From Typha latifolia (lineage: Eukaryota > Streptophyta > Magnoliopsida > Poales > Typhaceae), in assembly GCA_019914945.1 (NCBI GenBank), contig CM034103.1, positions 7,998,001 to 8,062,000 on the forward strand: DNA of 64,000 nt. The letters run 5' to 3'. The notes under the pieces are model-generated. The model was not told the origin of the DNA and made no database searches. It saw nothing but the letters and a program-made list of their open reading frames with translations. This document shows, piece by piece, positions 25,321-37,900 of this stretch (the first letter of the stretch is position 1; each line of letters starts with the position of its first letter). Both the position numbers and the translations under genes were made by a program.

Positions 25321-25608
25321 GAAAAAATACATCAGCCATTTACACCAGGAAATCTGCAGTTTTCCGGATCTATATACCAGTTGCATTGGAAGTGAATGGA
25401 TCAGTTCGTTAGCTCATGACGAATATATCTTTATGGGCCCATCTCATTGTCCTCCAACAAAAAGACTCTGGCTGGCGAAAATTGAAGGTACTGATAATGA
25501 AAAGAATTGTAACAAAGATAGCCTGCTCCACTATGGCAGCCTAAAAGTTCAAGGTTGGTTACCAATGTAACATGATTTGGAGTACAGGACATCTTACAAG
25601 TTTCATTA

Positions 25609-25653
25609 TCAGCCTCTTTTGCGGCATATTGTCATTCCATCCCCAATAGGCAC
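25609..25653 (-). CDS. Methyltransferase exon 9 (273-286)
   Basis: 45 nt encoding [14 protein letters not shown] and TGA, the conserved C-terminal strand of the family. Acceptor CTAGCAG. Confidence 0.95.
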   Translation of the reverse strand: MPIGDGMTICRKRG

Positions 25654-28600
25654 CTGCTAGTTTATTACAGAGTGATTACAAAAGATACAGTGAACTAGTG
25701 AAGTAACCCAAGACAATAAATTCTGAGAACAAAAGAAGACATTTTTCACGAGAGAGTCAGACTAGAAAATTTTATGTAAAATTTGAGAAAAGTTTTAACA
25801 CTTGTTGAGCCATTGATTGTGGCTCGGTATTGTGGAAAGCTAATCCAATGAGATGAAGTGCATGATCTTATTTCACCTTTAGGCTGAGGTAATCTGAAGG
25901 TGCATTCAATGACTGTAGAAGTGTTCAATATCTTTCGAAAGATTTTGCAACACCCAGAAATTAAAAAAAAAAAAAATTGCCCACGCATGGGCCAACTTGC
26001 CCCCCCCACCGTCCTCTCTTTCTTCTTCTCCTTCCGTGCACGCCACCACTGCCGCCCTCCCCTATTTCCCCTCCACCCCACCATCTCTCTCTTTCTCTCG
26101 TGTTGCCGACGCCGGAGCCGACGAAGCCAAGCCTTAAAACCCTCTCGGTAAGCTCCTAAACCCCTCATTAAATTTCGGTAATCAACCCCTCCCCCTCGCT
26201 GTCATTGGAGTCCTCGGGGGCCGACGACTTCGTGTCTAACCACCCGGTCTGAGAGCTCTGGTGGGGGGAACCTTCATGGCCGCCGGCCATGGAGTGCACC
26301 TCGTCGCCCTGTCGGCCACTCAGGCCGTGAGGTGAGCTGCTCCCGCTCCCCTGTAGGCGGGGAGGACGAACAGAGGCTCCACCGTGAGCTCAGGCTACGC
26401 CCCGCCACCGTCGAGCTCAAGTCCTCCTCCTCTCTTTTTCTTTTCCTTTTCTTACTGCCTTCCAGCCGCTGTAGCTTTACTAGGCCTCGTGGCTGTGCTG
26501 CCGCCACCATCGGCCTTGGTGGTGGCCGCACCTCCCTCTTCAAGGAGATGAGGGAGGGGGCGTTAAACAAAACCCCATCACGCACTTCATGGTGGGCTGC
26601 AACCCACAAACCAGGGTTCTTGATGGGCACAAACCAAGTCTTTGGTGGGCTGCAGCCCACCACATCTAATCCCTTGTGGGCTGCAGTTGCAGCCCACCAA
26701 GGCCTCCCTTGTCTTGCTGAGTTAGGCTTGAGCCCAACCTCAACACCCCACATATGCACTAGCCTAAGCCCAATGGGGTTATTTGGACCCTATAAGCCCC
26801 ATTTTCCTATCCTCACTTTATTAATTAGCCTAACCACTTCCCTAAAGACAAATTCTTATTACCTAAATAGTGTGAATCAGGAGACCCTTTACTCATGTGA
26901 TATGCCTAAACCTAAATTTTCTAATAAGGTAATTAATTCTATTAATTCACTAACTTTATGTATGGCTTTACTTGCGTGAATTGTTAGGATCGACACCGCG
27001 CGAGGAGGATTTTGGGATCCCGGAGGAGCTAGATAGTTGAGGCGAATTAGAGTACTATGGAAATCCCTAGGCGAGTAGAATTTATATGAGTTTAGAACAA
27101 TGTAGTTGCTGCTATTACACTCTTCATGATATTATAAGAATGATAATGTTAGCGCATGCATTTAGTTTAACTATTATGTATCCCACTATGTGCAGTTGTT
27201 GATAGTATACTTTTTATGATGTTGTAGAAATGTTAATATTAGCAGATGCATTTAGTGTAACTATTATGTATCCTGGTATGTGCAGTTATTGATAGTATAC
27301 TATTCATGATGTTATGAGAATGTTAATATTAGCACAAACATTAGTGTAACTATGATCTACATGTATCTTGGTATGAGACACTCTTGCATAAACATCTGTA
27401 GTAAATGTAGAATGTAATGACCATGATGACTATGGCATGACTTATATATCAACAGATACTGTACCACTTCTACCTATCATTAGTAAGTCGTGTTCTGACT
27501 AGGTAGTGCCCTCTACTCGCTCAGCCCGAAGTTAAGGGTAGAATGTATCGTATATGACTTATACTATTAGCAGCATACACCTGAGGTCGTTAGCCTGGGT
27601 GGCATTTAGGTAATTACACTGCATGGTCCTTAGTCTGATAGCCACAGACAATTGGTCACATGCAGCGTTGCTATACATGTTTGGATGACATTACCGCTAG
27701 ATATGTATATATTCCCCCCTCGATGTATAAGACGAGGGTGGTTATGTGATAGATAACTTCTGGAGAATATGAGAAAAATTACTCTTTTTACTCCTAAGCA
27801 TAACATGTAAATGCTATGATTGAGATTTGTATAAATAAGAGATTGTATCAAAGTTTATACTTGTGTAGATTATCTTAATATGATTAGGAGTTGGCATGTT
27901 CAAGGATAGTACCGTGTAGTCTATATCATTTGCATTGATTTAGTAACTCATTGTAAGTCATTTAAATAAGCTTATTATATTGTTAGCAACTATATGCATG
28001 CATTGGAATATACACCTACGATTTCATTGTTATAGATTGTATGGATTCTACTCACTGGGCTATGTGTGCGGGAAGCGAGGAGTAGCCACATTTACTTCAT
28101 TTAGAGTTATTTCTATTAGTTGTATTGAGCCCCTGCGAGGGTGTTATAATTGGAGTTGTATTTTGGACATTGAAGTTGTATTTTAGATGTGTATCTTTGA
28201 AGGCTTGTTGTGGCCTATGGAACTTGTATCTTGACTCATATTTTGCTTGAGATCATTTATAGTGTGAACTTATATTTCTATGTGCGTAGGGGAATTTACC
28301 TACGCGGTATATGCATGTATTTGGAGGTTTGGGTATTTTAGATTTAATATAAATCTAGAAGGTGCAGCACACAAACGTACATGCATATAGAGTTATATAT
28401 ATATAGCCAAGCAACTTTATGCTTCTAGCTGCTGATTTCTCCCATCCGAAGGCTGTTTCAGGAGGTTTGACTAACTACAGCTTGCTTTTGTGTGGTGGTT
28501 AGCAATGTGGGCCGTCAGTTATGATCTCTCCACATTGGGATTACTTTTTGTATTATCCTGAGGTACCACCAGTGATGGCTATGAAAATAATAAAACTTTT

Positions 28601-28934
28601 TCCAACATTTCAACATAAAACTTTTAAGTCCAATTTTATCTATACATATGGACAGAGGTATTGAGATAGTGAGTACGGAGTACCATGCTGATGCTGATCC
28701 GCTTATCCTCTAGAATCTTCTTGTTGAAGTTTCTTATACTGACTGTTTTGGGGTCATTCACCTGTTCAAAACATAGAACAGCAAATTATTTAGTTTGTCA
28801 ACCAGTGGATCTGTACTATGAATATACATAACTATAATAACTAACTTGGGGGTCAGCAGTTTTTCCATGCCAGAGAACATTATCAAAGACGATCAGACCA
28901 CCATCTCTGACCTGCAAGGCAATATTATGTCAAC

Positions 28935-28989
<55 letters not shown>

Positions 28990-31900
28990 CAAGACAAAAT
29001 ACATTACTACAGTAACAAACCAACTATTTGATGTAAACATCTGCATAACATTATATAGATTTCACATTCTTAATTTTTATAGACTACTCATGTGATGTAA
29101 AGATCTGCATAATATTATCCTTATAGCGCATGATGCTCTCCAAGGCTAAAAAGTGAGTGACAAATCTAGTGCCGCTGGGTCTGATGATCTCCCTACCACC
29201 AGTCATCTACCAAAGTAAATTAAAAACCTAATTATGATTATATATAAAATTTGCCAACCTCTGATCTTCATGTATGACTATATCAATTTTAGGCTCTTTT
29301 GTAATATCTTCTAACATTAGATCAATACAATATGCAGCACATGGCGTCTAATATAAATGAGGTATTTTTATCATAAGTAAATTTTTAATAGTTTTATAAT
29401 TGGCTCCATTATCAGTATTACTTGGACTACTATTTTTTCATCGATTTCTTATACCACCTCATCCATCATCTTACAAATATAATCTGTATCTTTGAAATGA
29501 GCAATAGCATTCACAGACTTTAAAAATATTGTCCCCATGCCCGAGTACACTAAGAAATTAATTATATTTCTTCTATTTTGTGTATTTCATCCATCACATA
29601 TCAGTGTACAATCAAATTCATCTACCTCTGAGTCAAGATATTTAGTAGCAATATCATTTGAACTAAGAGGCGGAACACCAGAGCCTATTGATTATATAGC
29701 ATCCGTTATAGTGTGATAATAAAGACTATCAGCTAAATTGAAAAGAATATGATTATAGAAGAAAAGTTTAGAGATAGGCTTACCAATGTGTTTCTTTGCA
29801 TTTTTAATTCTTTTAAGAACTGTCTTGATAGAAGTCTGTGTACGACCCCTTTCTTCTGAAGATATGTATCCATTGGTCTAATATTTTTAGACTCTACTAT
29901 AACAGCAAGAGTTCTAGGGTAGAACTGCTGCCCCCATATTCTCTCTCTTCTTGTATATTAACTGATCTAAATCTCTAAAAGTTACCACCGGTGTTTTTTT
30001 TCATCTCTTCCTCTTCTCTATGCATATTTTTGCTCTTTCATTGCCCTTCTCATCTGTCTCTTCTCATCCTCCCAATTCTGCTAATTGCTATCATCATCAA
30101 TGTGTACAAGATTATACATTAATTTTTTACAAACTATTGACTCTCTCTGTTATGTAGATTGTTTATCCTTTTTTTTGCTAATTAGATAAGCCAACATTTA
30201 TTTTCTAACTTCCAAGAACACCTGAGTGTAAGCTGTTATATTTTTTTTTGCCTTCCAGCTAAATGTTCTTTCAAACCGCTAATACCATCACTCATTTTCT
30301 TTCTACACTAATTGCATTTAACACGTCTTTTATCTTGCCTAATAGTGCTGTAATGTTGCTACCCAATGTCGATATCATATGACTTTTCTTTTCGAATCAT
30401 TGATATTTTAACTCTATAACTAAAAAGCATAAACAAAAATCAAAATAAAATATAAAATAATTTAAAATTTATGAAAATAAAACCCTTTCTATTTTTTTTT
30501 CTATTTTTTTTCTTAACTTCTTTCTAGCTTCCAATTTCCACCCCTCTGCTTCTCTCAGCCTCTCAAGTCCTCAGCAGCAGCAGTTGCTGCTGCTTCACCA
30601 TAACTGCTGCTGCTTCACCACAAAAGCAGTAGGTGCGCAGTGAAAAAAAAAACCAAAAATAGGGGAATTAGAAATTGAAAAAAAAACTCACTCGAGATCG
30701 CCGAAGGTTGAGGTCGTCGGATCTTCGTCAGAGAATATCGTTGGAGATCTATTTGGTCGCTAGTGAGAAAGAAACCGGTGAGAAAGAGAGAAAAAAGAGA
30801 GAAAGAAATACAGAAAAGAGAGAAAAAAAAAAGGAAGAAAGAGAGGCAGGTGGTTAGGGGGGCATCAATTATTGATGTCCCCCGGGTCGGATCCGACCCG
30901 TTCCCACCTGTTTCGGTCGGGATCGGCCGATTCGGCCAAGATCACGATCAGTTTTGGCCGAAACTGGAAACCTTGGTTTCATTGCATGTTTATTTTTGTG
31001 TGCATTTGATTCATATGCATTAAATTTGACTCCTGGGTTGTCTTACATCATCTTTGGTATCAGAGCTTAGGTTAGGATTGCATGAGCACCTATTTTCGAC
31101 AACTTTATTGGAGTGATATGGCCGATTATTCGAGAGAGAAACTGTTGCATGATTTAATTCAGCGGGTTATTGATTTAGAGCATGAGGTTAAAGAACATAA
31201 AGAGCTATCTTTAGGGTAGACCCAAAAACATCATGATGCTCCAGTGCTTAAGGATGATCCTACTATCCAAGTTAATCAACCACATTATGATGAGCATGAC
31301 ACCAATGAGTCCCATGGACCCTGTTTGCCAAGGGAATAGAGTTACAGATGATCCACATAGGACTTGGTATGATGACAAGCCACATGTAAAGGAGATAGAT
31401 AGACACCCATGTCCGAATCTGATAATACCTCCACAATGATATGCTGACCCTGCACCTCATAGCGTTATGCATGATAGGGATACTGATGTCCCTATATGAG
31501 GACAAAATGATCATTATGATCGAGAGGATGATATAATGAGGAAAGTAAATATTGAGGCACCTAGCTTTGATAGTAGACTAGACCCTAATGCTTTTCACGA
31601 TTGGTTAAGTGATATGAACCAATTCTTTCATTGGTATGATATGTTTGAATCGCAAGATTAGGTTTATCTAAACTCAAGTTTACGTGGTAAGCATATCACT
31701 GTAATTAAAAAAAGAATATTAGGTTAGGTTGATAAGGTCTGCGGTACCAAAAGATAGGCTTTGATACCAATGATGGGCTACGGAACGATTCCTTCAGATT
31801 TGGATTTATTGTAGAAAACAGTCCGCGTATCCGAAGAAAAATATTTACCAAATATTCTCCCATAGTTTTCGGATGTTTTTTCATAGGACATTCATAAGTT

Positions 31901-34900
31901 TCCTCCAGAAAGGGGAGTTGAGTTTACCATTGACCTGGTTCCGGGAGCAGGACCGGTCTCCTAGGCACCTTACCGTATGACTCCGAAAAAAATGGAAGAA
32001 CTTAGAGAGCAGATTGATGACTTGCTAAATAGGGGACTCATCCGGCCTAGCTCATCCCCTTGAGGCGCTCTAGTCCTGCTTGTGAAAAAGAAGGATGGTA
32101 CCCTTCGCCTTTGTATTGATTATCGACAATTGATCCAGCTGACCATGAAGAACAAATACCCCTTACCTCGCATTAAGGACATTTTTGATCAATTGTGTGG
32201 GGCGCGAGTTTTCTCTATGATTAATCTGAGATTTGGGTATCATCAATTGAGGATTAGGAAAGCGGATGTCCCAAAAACCGTTTTCCGTACTCGGTACGGG
32301 TTGTATGAGTTCCTGGTCATGCCTCTTGGCTTGACCAATGCACCGGCTATCTTCATGGACTTGATGAACTGAGTCTTTCACCCTTTCTTGGATCGGTTCG
32401 TAGTGGTATTTATTGATGATATCTTGATTTATGCAGTCTTAGAGCAGGAGCATGAAGAGCACCTTCGATTAGTACTACAGACACTAAGGAGAGAAAAATT
32501 ATTTGCTAAGTTCTCCAAGTGTGAATTTTGGATGAAGGAAGTGGTGTTTCTTGGGTATGTGGTCTCAGGAGAGGGCATTCGAGTTGATCAGTCCAAGATC
32601 ACTGTCGTTCTCAATTGGAGGCAACCGAGTACCGTCTCAAAGGTCCATAGTTTCCTTAGTTTGGCTGGTTATTATCGGCGTTTTGTGGAAGGGTTTTCAA
32701 AAAATTTCAGTTCTCTTACTAGGCTGACCCAGAAGTGATTGTGAGGAGAGCTTCCAAGAGTTGAAGAGGAGACTTATATTTTTGCACCCATCCTTATAGT
32801 TCCTCATAATGGAGGGGCTACCAGGTCTACTGTGATGCTTCACACTCGAGTCTGGGTTGTGTTCTAATGCAAGAGGGCAGAGTTGTCGCTTATGCATCCC
32901 AACAGCTCAAGAACCATGAGTGAAACTACCCGAACTTACGACTTAGAGCTAGCAACGGTAGTGTTCGCTTTGAAAATTTGGAGACATTATCTCTACGGGG
33001 AGAAGCGTGAGATTTTCACTGACCACAAGAGTTTGAAGTACTTATTTACTCAGAGGGAGTTGAACATAAGACAACGCAGGTAGCTTGAGCTGGTGAATGA
33101 TTATGACTGCACTATTAACTACCACCCTGGGAAGACAAATGTGGTAGCTGACGCCTTGACTAGGAAGTCAACGGAAAATTTGGCTAGTTTGATTACACAG
33201 CAGCAGAGCATCTTAAGATATTTGCAGAACATGGATATGCATATTATAGCTAAAGATATGGGTGCTAGACTGCTTGCTCAATTAATTGTAAGGCCGACGC
33301 TAGCGGAGAGGATCAGAGTTGCATAGGTAGAGGACCCACATTTACTACAGGTCTTCTAGAAAGTTCAAGGCTTAGGTAAAAAGGGTTTTTGCCTTGATAA
33401 AATGGGAACCCTGAAGTTTGGAGATAAATTCTATGTACCGGATGTAGGCGAACTCCATTGGGAGATTTTGAAAGAAGCTCATCAGACCTCTTACAGTGTA
33501 CACCTTGGGGAGACGAAGATGTATTATGATGTTCGTAGATCCTTTTGGTGGCCGGGATTGAAGAAGAGCATTGCGGAATTTGTATCTCGATGCTTGATTT
33601 GTCAACAGGTCAAGATTGAACATCAAAGGCCTGCTGGGACACTTAGACCCTTGCCCATTCTTGAGTGGAAGTGGGAGCATATCACTATGGACTTTGTGGT
33701 GGGCTTGTCAAAGACTTTAAAGAAAAAGGATTCTATATGGGTAATCGTAGATCGATTGACCAAGTCAGCTCACTTCCTTCCAGTTAGTACCACTGATTCT
33801 ATGGATCATCGAGCCAATTTATTCCGAGATGAGATCTTTGCCCACCATAGAGCACTAGTTTCTATAACTTCCAACTGAGACCCCAAGTTCACCTCTAGAC
33901 TGTGGCAACATTTTGCTAAATTACTGGGTACTAAACTGCAATTCAGCACCGCCTATCATCCTCAAACCGACGGTCAGTCAGGAGGGATGATCCAAACTTT
34001 AGAGGACATGTTATGTGCCTCAGTTGCAGACTTCGGACTCGGTTGGGATCGACACCTTCCACTGGTTGAGTTTGCCTACAACAATGGTCATCACTCTAGC
34101 ATTGGGATGCCCCCTATGAAACTTTATATGGACAAAAATGTCGAACACATATCAATTGAGACGAAATGGGAGAGCGAAAGATAGAGAGCTCAGAGCTGAT
34201 TCAGAAGACCGTGGATAAGGTGCGAAAGGTGTGAGAGCATTTGTGGGCTGCCCAAAGTCGATAGAAGAGCTATGCTGACCGTTGACGACGAGATTTAAAA
34301 TTTCAGATCAGGGATAAGGTTTTCCTCAAGATCTCCCCGTGGAAAGGGGTAGTTCGATTTGGAAGGAAAGGCAAGTTGAGCCCTCGATATATAGTCCCTT
34401 ATGAGATCTTAGAACGGATAGGACCGGTTGCTTACCGGGTGGATTTGCCTTCAAAACTATCTCAGATTCATAACGTATTCCATGTGTCAGTATTGAAGAA
34501 GTATCTGTATAACCCATCACATGTTTTGAGAGGAACCTATCCAGCCGAAGGACTTCTCCTATGAGGAGCAACCAGTGCGGATCATTAACAAGTGTGTAAA
34601 GACACTTCAAAGGAGAGTCATACCTTTAGTCAAGGTTCTTTAGCGGCACCATAGTGTAGAGGAAGCTACATGGGAGCCCGAGGAGGAGATTTAGTCTACT
34701 TATCCCAATTTATTTATCAACTCAGGTGCATAATTTCAAGGGCAAAATTTCTTATTGTTGGGGATAGTTGTAACACCCAGATTTTAAGAAAAAAAAATTC
34801 CCCGCATGCGCTAAGCGCGTGCATTCCCAGACCTACCCCCCATCCTTTCTCTTTCTTTTCCTTCTTCTTTCGTGCACGCTACCACTACCACCCCTCCCCT

Positions 34901-37900
34901 ACTTCCTCCTCCACCCCACCATCTCTCTTTCTCCTTCTCCTTCTCTCGTGCTGCCGACACCGGAGCCGACAAAGCCTCGGACCCGGAGCTGAGCCTTGCA
35001 GATCCAAGTCCTAGACCTCCTTGGTAAGCCCTTAAACCTCTTAATTATTTAAGGTAGTTATCTCCCCCCACCTCGCCTTCGTCGGAGTTCCCGTTGGCCG
35101 GCGACTTCACGTCTACCCGTCCGGTCTAAGAACTCTGGCGTGGGAGAAGTGGATACATTCTCGGTGGGCTTCGAGCCTCTTAGTGAAGGGGGAGGGAGGG
35201 ACCTCCATGGCCGCCGGCCATAGAGTGCACATCGTCGCCTCCAGCTCCCCCGTAGGCGAGGAGGATGGTCCTCAAACTGCTACAGTGCGGGCTACGCCCC
35301 TGCCGCCATCGAGCTCGAGTCCCCATCCTCTTTTTCTTTTCTTACCTCTTTCCGGCCGCCACCCACCATCGGGTAATGAGCGTTGTCACATTCTCCCCCT
35401 GGCCTCATGGCTGCACTGCCGGCACCAATAACCTCGGTGTGGCCGTGCCTCCCTCCTCAGTCTCCTTCCCTTGGAAGGAGATGATGAGGTGTGTGTGTGG
35501 GGGGGGGGGGGGGTGGTTTAAGTAAAACCCTATTGCAGCCCACCAAAACCAAAATCCTTGTGGGCTGCGGTTGGACTGCAGCCCACCAAGGCCATTTTGG
35601 TGTGGACTGTGGGCTGGACCGCAGCCCACGAAACCCTTGCCCTGTTGGATTGGGCCCGAGCCCAATTTAGCACATCTCTTGGGCACCTGTGGTAAGCTCG
35701 GCTGGCCTAAAGCCGGTCTAGGCCCGTGGGTGGTGTTTTTAGCCCGATAAACCTCATTTCCCTACTTCCACTTTATTAATTAGTTTAATCGCCTCCCTAA
35801 GGATAAATTCTTATTACCTAAATAGTGTAGATTTTAGGATGATATGGAACTCAACCTTAGGAAGCCCTTTACTCATGTAATTGAATAGGATTTGGGTTAT
35901 ACCCTAGATAATCTCCCTTAAATGATATTAAGTGAATTGTTCGCCTCGATACTCCGTGAGGAAGATTTTGAGATCCCGGAGGAGCCGACTAGTTAAAGAG
36001 AATTAGAGTACTGTGGAGATCCCCAGGCGAGTAGACTTTATATTAGTCTAGAACAATGCAGTTGTTGATAGTATACTCTTCATGATGTTATAAAAATGAT
36101 AATGTTAGCGTATGCATTTAGTATAACTATTATGTATCCTGGTATGTGCAGTTGTTGATAGTATACTCTTCATGATGTTATAAGAATGATAATGTTAGCG
36201 CATGCATTTAGTGTAACTATTATGTATCTTGGTATGTGCAATTGTTGATAGTATACTCTTCCTGATGTTATAATATGATAATGTTAGCACATGCATTAGT
36301 GTAACTATAATATATATCCTGGTATGAGACACTCTTGCATAAACATTTGTAATGAATATAGAATATAATGACCATGATGATTATAACATGACTTACATAT
36401 TAACAAACACTACACCACTTTCACCTATCATTAGCTAGTTGGGTTCTGACTAGGCAATGCCTTCTATTTGCTCAGCCCGGGGTTAAGGGTAAAGTGTATC
36501 GTATATTACTTATACTGTTAGCGGCTTATACCTGAGGTCATTAGTCTGAGTGGCATTTAGGTAATTATACTACATTGTTAAAACTAGATTATGATGATAG
36601 TAAGAACATATTGTGAGGCGAGAATATATCTCTAGCGATACCCGACGACGTAGGGTCATGGCGTCCACTGATGAGTTGAGGGCTCTTGACTACTTCGCTG
36701 AGGACTGCGATGATTTAGAGATAGTGAGATATGGGTCTACGACTGAAGTCCATAGTCTGATGGCCACAAATAACCAGTCACATGCAACGTCGCCATGCAT
36801 ATTTGGGTGACATTACTACTAGACATGTATATATCTCTCTTCGATATATGAGATGATGGGTGGTTACGTGATGGATAACTCTTGGAGAATATCTGAATTA
36901 TGTGGTAAATAGCTCGATGAGCATACGATGATAAATCATGATTAAAAGCTTGGTGAGCATGTGATATCTAACCCTCCTTGACTTGCGTGAATATAAGGAA
37001 AACTACCGTTTTTTATTCTAAGCATAACATGTGAGTGCTATGATTGGAATTGTGCATGAATAAGAGATTTGTATCAAACTGTATACTTGTGTAAGCTTAT
37101 CTTGATCTAATTAGGAGTTGGCATATTCAAGGACAGTACCGTGTAGTCTCTATCTTTTGCATTGATTAAGTCATTATAAGTCAATTGGATATGCTTATTC
37201 TATTGTTACCAATTATGGGCATGCATTAGAATATGCACTTGTAATTACATTGTTATAGATTATATAGATTCTATTTGCTGGGTCGTGTGCTCACCACCTC
37301 TTGGTGGTATCATTTTAGAGTTAAGAGAAGCAGATGGCGGTAGCGAGGAGTAGCTGCCTTTACGTCATTTAGAGTTACTTATATTTCTATTAGTTGTATT
37401 GAGCCTCTACGAGAGTATTATGATTTGAGTTGTATTTTGGACGTGTATCTTTGAAGGCTTGTTGTGGCCTATGGAATTTATATTCAGACTTATATTTTGC
37501 TTAGGATCAATTTATGGTATGATCCTATATTTCTATGTGCCTCGTAAAAATATGTTACTAACAGGTCACGTGATGCACCGCATGGGAGGATTTACTCACG
37601 TGGTATATATGTGTATTTGGAGGTTTAGGTGTTCTAGGCGGAGTCAACGGAAAGGGGTCAGAGTCGACAGATTTGTCAGCAGTGTCGATGGAGACCTTGG
37701 AGCTGTCTATGAAGTCGACGATGGCACCGATGGAGACCTTATGCTGCCACTCAAGCTCACAACAATCAATGGCAGCGAGTCGTCGAAGGAAATGAAGCTC
37801 ATGACAGTCGACAGTGGTAAGGCGTTGAAGGGGATGAAGCTCACGACGGCGAGGCAGCGTCGATGAGTGTGATCCGTCGACCGAAGAGATTGATCGACTA

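Larger units (their letters stand above)
25654..28683 (-). other. Intron 8, mostly one solo LTR
   Basis: 3030 bp, of which 2400 is solo LTR C1 plus its duplication. The ancestral intron was about 630 bp. Confidence 0.85.
34769..37636 (+). mobile_element. 3' LTR, family C, copy C2
   Basis: It starts TGTAACACCC after the polypurine tract and ends near GGTGTTCTA. It is homologous along its length to solo LTRs C1 and C3. It has hairpins at 35559-35588 and 35609-35630, three 90-bp tandem units at 36061-36330, and the conserved box at 37457-37469. It identifies family C as the LTR of this chromovirus. The matching 5' LTR is lost except perhaps for a stump. Confidence 0.85.

Noticed and set aside
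25319..25570. 83-codon plus-strand frame
   Set aside because: Antisense to the 3' untranslated side of the methyltransferase gene. No recognisable protein features.
26332..26979. Long open frame of 215 codons on the plus strand, with overlapping minus-strand frames
   Set aside because: It lies wholly inside solo LTR C1, and the homologous region of C2 and C3 does not keep the frame. It is GC-rich leader composition, not a gene.
37459..37866. 135-codon frame spanning the LTR C2 end and the copia leader
   Set aside because: It crosses an element boundary at 37636 and has no family features.
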